From the NCBI GenBank assembly GCA_937858455.1, contig CALLYN010000682.1, forward strand, positions 1-5,101: a stretch of 5,101 bases of DNA. The letters run 5' to 3'. The notes under the pieces were generated by a model. That model saw nothing but the letters and a program-made list of their open reading frames with translations, was not told the DNA's origin and searched no databases. Position 1 is the stretch's first letter, and every line of letters starts with the position of its first letter. This DNA comes from an uncultured Kouleothrix sp. GTDB lineage: Bacteria > Chloroflexota > Chloroflexia > Chloroflexales > Roseiflexaceae. Position numbers and translations under genes: made by a program. Below are positions 1 through 5,101 of this stretch, in pieces.

Positions 1-777
1 CGCGTCCTGGTGGTCGATCTGGTGCAGCGGCACCGTCCACACCTGCTCGTCGCCAGCCACGCCCGCCGCGCGCACCAGCGTCGCCGGGTGATCGGCAGGG
101 TAGCGCTCGAGCAGCGAGAGCTTGGCATCGGAGGCGACGCGGCGGTTGTACAGCTGGCAGATCAGCGCCGGGCGGGAGGGCAGCAGCGGGAAAGGCAGCA
201 GCGGCGGCGTATACGGCCCAACGCCCTGGATCTCGGACCAGGCCGCCCCCGAGCTGCGAGCCGGCACAGGCATATCGCTCGCGGCGGAGTTGGCCAGCGC
301 TGTGCCTGCGCTCTCGATCGCATCGAGCTGCTGGGGCACCAGATCCAGCGCATCGATCAGCTGCAGCCCGCGCTCGAGCGGGTCGAGCGCGAGCGCGGCG
401 CACACCGGCTCGACAAAGCTCAGGCCAGCGACCACGCGCGTGGCGATGCCGCGCTCGCGCGCGCGCGCCAGCAGCCGGCGTGTAGTCGCCTCGGCCACCA
501 GCGGGTGCCCCGGCACGGCATATACCACTTCCTCGCCGGCTGCGGCGCGATCGAGCAGCTCGGCCACAATGCGCTCGTACACCTCGCCGAACGCCCCGGC
601 GGACTGGTAGAGCGCGTCGAAGGCACGCAGCTCGAGCTGCGCCGGCAGCGCCGCGACAGTCGGGTGGATCGCGGTGCGCAGGTACAGCACGCGGGTCTGC
701 GCCAGCAGCTCCCAGGCCTGGCGGGTGATCAGGCCAGCGTCGCCCGGCCCAAGGCCGACGATCGTAATGGTCGCCAA
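1..777 (-). CDS. mazG: MazG/YabN-type protein, N-terminal methylase-like domain (3' partial)
   Basis: This gene reads leftwards and is cut by the window edge after 259 codons with no stop. The N-terminus is ATITIVGLGPGDAGLIT, the glycine-rich signature of the tetrapyrrole (corrin/porphyrin) methylase fold; YAVPGHPLVAEAT (residues 86-98) is its second conserved loop, followed by GLSFVEP (118-124). Residues 203-239 (RPALICQLYNRRVASD, then LLERYPADHPATLV) match the region that leads into the MazG pyrophosphohydrolase part of YabN-like fusions. MazG enzymes hydrolyse nucleoside triphosphates to monophosphate and pyrophosphate, cleaning abnormal nucleotides; the role of the fused methylase-like domain is poorly known. 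The MazG domain itself would lie outside the window, so the fusion is inferred. I chose the TTG start because TGAGG lies 7 nt upstream and the protein then begins right at the family motif; the in-frame ATG at 789 adds four residues. Residues 149-200 look like a low-complexity insertion. A stand-alone methylase is the alternative. Confidence 0.82.
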   Translation of the reverse strand, partial: MATITIVGLGPGDAGLITRQAWELLAQTRVLYLRTAIHPTVAALPAQLELRAFDALYQSAGAFGEVYERIVAELLDRAAAGEEVVYAVPGHPLVAEATTRRLLARARERGIATRVVAGLSFVEPVCAALALDPLERGLQLIDALDLVPQQLDAIESAGTALANSAASDMPVPARSSGAAWSEIQGVGPYTPPLLPFPLLPSRPALICQLYNRRVASDAKLSLLERYPADHPATLVRAAGVAGDEQVWTVPLHQIDHQDA

Positions 778-782
778 GGTAA

Positions 783-789
783 ACCTCAT
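783..789 (-). promoter_or_regulatory. Shine-Dalgarno (TGAGG) overlapping an alternative ATG of the mazG-type gene
   Basis: On the minus strand the sequence reads ATGAGGTTTACCTTG. The TGAGG core sits 7 nt before the TTG at 777, a good spacing. The ATG at 789, which overlaps this motif, has no purine-rich site at normal distance: the nearest (GGGCAGAG) is too far upstream. This favours TTG as the real start, although an ATG start adding MRFT cannot be excluded. Confidence 0.5.
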
Positions 790-812
790 TCGTATGGCAT
801 CTCTGCCCGCAC

Positions 813-818
813 ATTGTA
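813..818 (-). promoter_or_regulatory. Candidate -10 element for the mazG-type gene
   Basis: TACAAT on the minus strand differs from the TATAAT consensus at one position. Transcription would start near position 806, giving a short leader of about 17 to 29 nt. No good -35 hexamer is visible 16-18 nt upstream (ACGTAT at 17 nt), so this is tentative. A promoter is expected here because the upstream gene ends in a strong terminator. Confidence 0.35.
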
Positions 819-924
819 CACGAAAATGAGTTTTGATACGTTCTTCGCTTGATCACCTATAGATTTATGACTTACTCTGTTGGCAGGCTCAGCCTTCGGC
901 AGAGCGGTACCTACTTCTTTATAT

Positions 925-961
925 GTGTCCATTTTCCGCGCTACGCGCGGAAAATGGACAC
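925..961. repeat. Perfect inverted repeat, 16-bp arms, 5-nt loop
   Basis: The left arm GTGTCCATTTTCCGCG (925-940) and right arm CGCGGAAAATGGACAC (946-961) are exact reverse complements around CTACG. Neither strand has a T-tract after the stem, so it does not look like a standard intrinsic terminator. It could be a REP-like dispersed element, a Rho-independent but T-poor terminator, or an mRNA-stabilising hairpin. Confidence 0.9.
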
Positions 962-993
962 GATGATCAGCAGCCGCAGGCACCATGCACGGC

Positions 994-1007
994 TTCGGGA
1001 ACCCGAA
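994..1007. repeat. Short palindrome TTCGGGAACCCGAA
   Basis: Six-base arms TTCGGG and CCCGAA flank a central AA. It lies between the two long palindromes. It could be a small hairpin or a dimeric-protein binding site; nothing else supports either reading. Confidence 0.4.
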
Positions 1008-1030
1008 CAAGGCAACCACGTAAGTTCTAA

Positions 1031-1069
1031 TGTGTTGCACTGCGCCGCTTCGCCACGCAGTGCAACACA
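1031..1069. repeat. Perfect inverted repeat, 14-bp arms, 11-nt loop
   Basis: The left arm TGTGTTGCACTGCG (1031-1044) and right arm CGCAGTGCAACACA (1056-1069) are exact reverse complements around CCGCTTCGCCA. It directly abuts the T-tract of the isomerase terminator on the minus strand and shares its last base. It resembles the palindrome at 925-961 in design (an outer GTGT and a CGC-TWC-GC centre), but the arm sequences differ. Confidence 0.9.
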
Positions 1070-1104
1070 AAAAGAAATTCGGGGGCAGCGGTGCCGCCCC
1101 CGAA
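1069..1104 (-). terminator. Rho-independent terminator of the isomerase (and possibly lepA) transcript
   Basis: Reading the minus strand, the 9-bp stem TTCGGGGGC / GCCCCCGAA (1104-1096 pairing with 1086-1078) closes a 9-nt loop and is followed at once by TTTCTTTTT (1077-1069). A GC-rich stem plus a T-run, placed 47 nt after the isomerase stop codon, is the classic intrinsic terminator layout. It would end a transcript reading through lepA and the isomerase gene. Confidence 0.88.
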
Positions 1105-1147
1105 CCTTGACCATAAAGCAAGCTATCAGCTTTCAGGCCGCTTCTAA

Positions 1148-1200
1148 CCGCTAGGGCGCCGCCGTCGGCGCGGGCTGCTGCGGCTGCGGCGCCCTAGCGG
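1148..1200. repeat. 15-bp inverted repeat spanning the isomerase stop codon
   Basis: The arms CCGCTAGGGCGCCGC (1148-1162) and GCGGCGCCCTAGCGG (1186-1200) are perfect reverse complements around a 23-nt loop. The TAG stop codon (1151-1153) sits in one arm. The other arm and the loop encode the end of the protein's proline/alanine/glutamine tail. Confidence 0.85.
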
Positions 1201-2233
1201 GCGTAGCGGTGGGGAATGTCGGCAGCACCAGCCGGCCAGCCTTCGTAGCCTTGTCGCGCTCGTCAAGCAGCAGCTTATCAAAGGCCGCGCTGCGCTCCTG
1301 CTGCAGCTGCTGGCTCAGCTGCTGGTCGACCGTCTGCTTGATCTGGTCGGGCGACAGCGCCGGCACTTCGCGCACCGGCTCGAGCAGCTTGATGATATGG
1401 TAGCCGAACTGGCTCTTCACCGGCGTGGTGGTATACTCGCCGGGCTTGAGCTGCTCGAGCACGGCCTTCTCGTACTCGGGCACAAACGTGCCCTGGCGCG
1501 TCCAGTCGTACTCGCCGCCCTTCTCCTTCGAGCCAGGGTCGTCCGAAAGCTCCTTGGCCAGCGCAGCAAAGTCCTCGCCGTTCTTCAGCCGGTCGAGCGC
1601 CTTGTTGGCCTTGTCCAGCGCCGCCGCATACTCGGCGTCGGTCGGCGCCGTGCCGCTCTGCGCATTGCCGGCCTGGAACAGAATATGTGCCGAGTGATAC
1701 TCCTTGACCTTTTGGGCGGCCTGCTGCTGCACCTGCTGCTCGACGGCCGCGCGCACCGTGTCGGTGGTCACCAGCGTCTCGGCCAGCTTCTGGCGCGCCA
1801 CAAAAAACGACGCGAACTGGCGGAACTCGCTCGAGTCGCCGCCTGGCAGGCCCAGCGCGCCCTGCACCACATCGTCGAACGAGCCGCCGCTGCTCTGCGC
1901 CACCTGGGCGCGGAACTGGCTGATGAGATCATCGACCTCCTTGTCGGAGACGGCGACGCCCTTCTGTTTGGCCAGCCCGAGCACAAGATTCTGATTAATA
2001 AAGCCATTGGTGCCGTCGACCAGCTCTTTCTCAACATCAAGCCGCGAGGGGGTGGCGCCGCCGGCCTGCGGCTGCTTCTCGAAGGCCTTGAGAATGCGAT
2101 CGACGCGCTGGTCGAGCTCCTGGCGCGAAAGCGTGACGTTATCGACGCGCGCCACCGTCTGGCCGGCGGGCGCGCCACAGGCGACGAGCGCCAGCGCGGC
2201 CAGCACACCTACCATCCATCGTTTGAGATGCAC
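1151..2233 (-). CDS. Lipoprotein peptidyl-prolyl cis-trans isomerase, SurA/PrsA-like parvulin
   Basis: This encodes an extracytoplasmic foldase of 360 residues that helps secreted proteins fold by isomerising prolyl bonds. A short basic start (HLKRW), a hydrophobic stretch and the lipobox LVAC (Cys19) followed by Gly mark a lipoprotein signal peptide, so the mature protein should be anchored to the outer face of the membrane. Residues about 24-165 form a SurA_N-like helical region. The parvulin (PpiC) domain spans about 178-286, with SAHILF (181-186), FAALAKELSDDPGSKEKGGE (222-241) and SQFGYHIIKL (274-283). A glutamine-rich helix follows (about 295-322), then a Pro/Ala/Gln/Thr tail (338-360). 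The GTG start is chosen for AAGGAG five bases upstream and because the signal peptide begins there; an ATG at 2335 would add 34 residues that spoil the signal. The gene follows lepA by 155 bp and ends in a strong terminator. Confidence 0.93.
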   Translation of the reverse strand: MHLKRWMVGVLAALALVACGAPAGQTVARVDNVTLSRQELDQRVDRILKAFEKQPQAGGATPSRLDVEKELVDGTNGFINQNLVLGLAKQKGVAVSDKEVDDLISQFRAQVAQSSGGSFDDVVQGALGLPGGDSSEFRQFASFFVARQKLAETLVTTDTVRAAVEQQVQQQAAQKVKEYHSAHILFQAGNAQSGTAPTDAEYAAALDKANKALDRLKNGEDFAALAKELSDDPGSKEKGGEYDWTRQGTFVPEYEKAVLEQLKPGEYTTTPVKSQFGYHIIKLLEPVREVPALSPDQIKQTVDQQLSQQLQQERSAAFDKLLLDERDKATKAGRLVLPTFPTATPARAPQPQQPAPTAAP

Positions 2234-2238
2234 GTTTG

Positions 2239-2244
2239 CTCCTT
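2239..2244 (-). promoter_or_regulatory. Ribosome binding site deciding the GTG start of the isomerase
   Basis: AAGGAG on the minus strand is followed by CAAAC and the GTG at 2233. This strong site with 5-nt spacing, combined with the signal peptide that begins at this codon, fixes the start against the longer upstream reading frame. Confidence 0.8.
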
Positions 2245-2308
2245 GTGAGGGGCCAGGAGTCGGAATAAGGCACGGCCCAACTCGGGGATACCTGCGCGCG
2301 GCACTGCG

Positions 2309-2330
2309 GGCGCGAGAGCTTGCTCGCGCC
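2309..2330. repeat. 8-bp hairpin in the lepA-isomerase gap
   Basis: GGCGCGAG (2309-2316) and CTCGCGCC (2323-2330) pair perfectly around a 6-nt loop. No T-tract follows on the minus strand, so it is unlikely to terminate lepA transcription efficiently. It could be a processing or pausing structure between two genes of one transcript. Confidence 0.55.
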
Positions 2331-2388
2331 GCCACGTCGTGGGCCTGAACCGGGCTTATTCGGGCTTCTGACGCCTAATCGCTAACCC

Positions 2389-4194
<1,806 letters not shown>

Positions 4195-4201
4195 ACAGGT
4201 G

Positions 4202-4207
4202 TATATA
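4202..4207 (-). promoter_or_regulatory. Candidate -10 element of lepA, possibly giving a leaderless mRNA
   Basis: TATATA on the minus strand lies 7 nt before the lepA ATG, which would put the transcription start at or next to the start codon. No ribosome binding site exists between them. The element lacks the final T of the consensus and no clear -35 hexamer is seen, so this is an inference from spacing. Confidence 0.3.
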
Positions 4208-4309
4208 AGGCGGCGCGGCGGCGCAGCTATAAGGAGCACATGCCCGGTTAGATCGCTAGCAGTATAACAGTAAGCAGCAGAGTGCGCAAAGAAGGCCGAT
4301 GATCAAACT

Positions 4310-4338
4310 CTTACCTGGGCTTAATATCGTCTTAGCAT
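4310..4338 (+). promoter_or_regulatory. Candidate PHO box (three CTTA-type direct repeats) upstream of phoU
   Basis: CTTACCTG (from 4310), CTTAATAT (from 4320) and CTTAGCAT (from 4331) begin 10 and 11 bp apart, roughly one helical turn. Known PhoB/PhoP-type response regulators bind tandem repeats at 11-bp period; the cyanobacterial form is CTTAACCT-like. The copies match that at about 5, 6 and 6 of 8 positions. The box lies 8 nt upstream of a -10-like TACGAT and no separate -35 is visible, as expected for activator-dependent promoters. Its place before phoU fits phosphate control, but the match is imperfect. Confidence 0.4.
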
Positions 4339-4346
4339 TGAGCCGA

Positions 4347-4352
4347 TACGAT
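4347..4352 (+). promoter_or_regulatory. Candidate -10 element for phoU below the PHO-box-like repeats
   Basis: TACGAT keeps the most conserved positions of TATAAT (TA at the front, AT at the end). With the repeats taking the place of a -35 element, transcription would start near 4359 and leave a leader of about 138 nt before phoU. Confidence 0.3.
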
Positions 4353-4372
4353 AGCGGCAATCAATGCCATGC

Positions 4373-4403
4373 CGGCGCGGCGGAAGCGTTTGCGGCGCGG
4401 CGG
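4373..4403. repeat. GC-rich 11-bp direct repeat, 20-bp period
   Basis: CGGCGCGGCGG occurs at 4373-4383 and again at 4393-4403, with a third exact copy at 4211-4221 near lepA. Such words arise easily in GC-rich DNA, so the repetition may be chance or slippage. Confidence 0.5.
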
Positions 4404-4418
4404 CGGCCGTGGTAGGAT
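4390..4418 (+). promoter_or_regulatory. Alternative phoU promoter, TTGCGG - 17 nt - TAGGAT
   Basis: TTGCGG (4390-4395) and TAGGAT (4413-4418) are separated by exactly 17 nt and read towards phoU. The -35 matches only TTG of the consensus. This would give a leader of about 72 nt. It competes with the candidate at 4347; both could be active. Confidence 0.3.
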
Positions 4419-4484
4419 GATATATCGCCCAGGCACAAATACAGCTTACATCTGCCGCACTCCGCCGCGTGCTGGTTGTATCAT

Positions 4485-4490
4485 AAGGAG
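4485..4490 (+). promoter_or_regulatory. Ribosome binding site of phoU
   Basis: AAGGAG lies six bases (CTATCC) upstream of the ATG at 4497. It is a full-strength Shine-Dalgarno sequence at good spacing and fixes this start codon. Confidence 0.85.
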
Positions 4491-4496
4491 CTATCC

Positions 4497-5101
4497 ATGC
4501 GCGAACGTTACCTTCGGCAACTGAAAGTGGTTCACGACGACCTGCTGCGCATGGGCAGCCGCGTCGAGCATGCGCTTGCCAATGCCATGCGCGCGCTCGA
4601 CAAGTGGGACACCAGCATGGCCCAGATGGTGATCCTCGGCGACAAAGAGATCGACCAGGCGCGCGATTCGATCGAGGAGGCGATCCTCGAGCTGCTGGCG
4701 ACGCAGCAGCCGGTGCTGGCCACCGACCTGCGCACGCTCAACGCGACGATCGCGATCGCCGGCGAGCTCGAGCGCGCCGGCGATTACGCCAAAGCGATTG
4801 CCAAGCGCGTCGGGCGCTGCCTCAAGGCGCCGGGCCTGATCGAAACTCCGCCGGCGCTGCATCGCATGGGCGGCCTGGCCCAGGGCATGCTCAACACCTG
4901 CCTCGACGCATTCATCCGCCTCGATGTCGGCCTGGCGCGCTCGCTCGCCGCCGAAGACGAGCGCGTCGACGAGCTCGAAGACCAAGTGGTGGCCGACTTG
5001 ATGAATATTGCGCGCCAGGGCGCCGACAAGCTCGATTGCGCGATCTGCCTGATCGACATTGCGCACACGCTTGAGCGCCTGGCCGACCGCACCACCAACA
5101 T
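4497..5101 (+). CDS. phoU: Phosphate signalling protein PhoU (3' partial)
   Basis: PhoU is a cytoplasmic helical-bundle protein that couples the PstSCAB phosphate transporter to the PhoR/PhoB two-component system and keeps the Pho regulon off when phosphate is plentiful. The window holds 201 codons plus two bases, beginning MRERYLRQLKVVHDDLLRMG; family members are about 215-240 residues, so only the last helix is missing. Two pseudo-repeated three-helix halves are visible. Each has the metal-binding E-xxx-D signature: ELERAGDYAKAIAKRV (90-105; Glu92, Asp96) and LERLADRTTN (192-201; Glu193, Asp197). The start has an AAGGAG site six bases upstream. The gene diverges from lepA across about 300 bp. 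Upstream CTTA-type repeats suggest phosphate-dependent control. No pst or pho neighbour is visible on this side; they may follow beyond the right edge. Confidence 0.95.
   Translation, partial: MRERYLRQLKVVHDDLLRMGSRVEHALANAMRALDKWDTSMAQMVILGDKEIDQARDSIEEAILELLATQQPVLATDLRTLNATIAIAGELERAGDYAKAIAKRVGRCLKAPGLIETPPALHRMGGLAQGMLNTCLDAFIRLDVGLARSLAAEDERVDELEDQVVADLMNIARQGADKLDCAICLIDIAHTLERLADRTTN

Larger units (their letters stand above)
778..1150. other. Intergenic region with hairpins and terminator, no gene seen
   Basis: This 373-bp stretch between the mazG-type start and the isomerase stop has no convincing coding sequence. Open frames crossing it translate the palindromes and terminator, resemble no family I recognise and lack ribosome binding sites. 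It holds, from left to right, a candidate mazG promoter, a 16-bp-arm palindrome (925-961), a 14-bp palindrome (994-1007), a 14-bp-arm palindrome (1031-1069) and a minus-strand terminator (1069-1104). It is visibly more AT-rich than the genes. No tRNA or riboswitch fold was recognised. Confidence 0.75.
4195..4496. other. Divergent intergenic region between lepA and phoU
   Basis: These 302 bp separate two divergently transcribed genes and must hold both promoters. The middle (about 4255-4370) is AT-richer and carries CTTA-type direct repeats and candidate -10 elements for phoU. The flanks hold three copies of the GC-rich 11-mer CGGCGCGGCGG at 4211-4221, 4373-4383 and 4393-4403. I see no gene, RNA gene or terminator in it. 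Confidence 0.7.

Noticed and set aside
10..852. A 280-codon plus-strand open frame opposite the mazG-type gene
   Set aside because: The minus strand carries the methylase motifs; the plus frame is an Arg/Gln/His-rich shadow.
887..905. Hairpin GCTC-A-GCC-TTC-GGC-A-GAGC
   Set aside because: Short stem with an internal A/A mismatch and no T-tract or context; not distinguishable from chance.
786..1121. A 111-codon minus-strand open frame across the intergenic region
   Set aside because: It starts just upstream of the terminator stem and translates that stem and both palindromes; it has no recognisable domain and overlaps the mazG-type start.
1120..1132. AAGCT-ATC-AGCTT inverted repeat between the isomerase stop and the terminator
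   Set aside because: Only five base pairs, and the adjacent GC-rich stem with a T-run already explains termination.
1397..2248. A 283-codon plus-strand open frame antisense to the isomerase gene
   Set aside because: It overlaps a gene with a clear lipobox and parvulin domain; its leucine/arginine-rich translation is a codon-bias artefact.
2351..2367. Direct repeat CGGGCTT-ATT-CGGGCTT after lepA
   Set aside because: Seven bases, two copies, no promoter or operator context; likely chance.
4231..4251. AAGGAG followed by ATG CCC GGT TAG on the plus strand, a three-codon mini-ORF
   Set aside because: It lies well upstream of the candidate phoU promoters and inside the lepA promoter region; three codons with 3-nt SD spacing are easily fortuitous.
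4491..5066. A 191-codon minus-strand open frame opposite phoU
   Set aside because: The plus strand has a strong ribosome binding site and both PhoU metal-binding motifs; the minus frame is its shadow.

Overview
The window is a high-GC stretch of a bacterial chromosome with four protein genes, all housekeeping or regulatory in type. The nature of the proteins, the intergenic GC-rich palindromes and the gene neighbourhood suggest a filamentous Chloroflexota bacterium (class Chloroflexia, Roseiflexus/Chloroflexus-like). That placement is an impression from sequence character and was not tested. I see no insertion sequence, phage gene, CRISPR array, tRNA or rRNA.

From left to right: (1) On the minus strand, the first 259 codons of a MazG/YabN-type protein (SAM-dependent methylase-like N-terminal domain) run off the left edge. 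(2) A gene-free stretch of about 370 bp (778-1150) carries two long perfect palindromes and a strong minus-strand intrinsic terminator. (3) On the minus strand, 1151-2233 encodes a secreted lipoprotein peptidyl-prolyl isomerase (SurA/PrsA-like, parvulin domain); its stop codon lies inside a 15-bp inverted repeat. (4) On the minus strand, 2389-4194 encodes LepA/elongation factor 4, complete. (5) A divergent intergenic region of about 300 bp (4195-4496) precedes phoU. (6) On the plus strand, phoU begins at 4497 and is cut by the right edge, probably only a few dozen codons short of its end.

lepA and the isomerase gene point the same way with a 155-bp gap and share the downstream terminator at 1069-1104, so they may be co-transcribed; the gap and the isomerase's own strong ribosome binding site would also allow separate transcription. 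mazG lies beyond that terminator and probably has its own promoter. Together the three minus-strand genes cover nucleotide-pool cleaning, extracytoplasmic protein folding and ribosome back-translocation. phoU belongs to a separate phosphate-control unit reading rightwards.

The coding content is ordinary and I did not find a convincing new multi-gene system. The points worth a second look are mostly non-coding: three roughly helically phased CTTA-type repeats upstream of phoU that resemble a PHO box, the pair of long palindromes, the palindrome across the isomerase stop codon, the absence of a Shine-Dalgarno sequence before lepA (possible leaderless mRNA), and a proline/alanine-rich insertion in the MazG-type protein.
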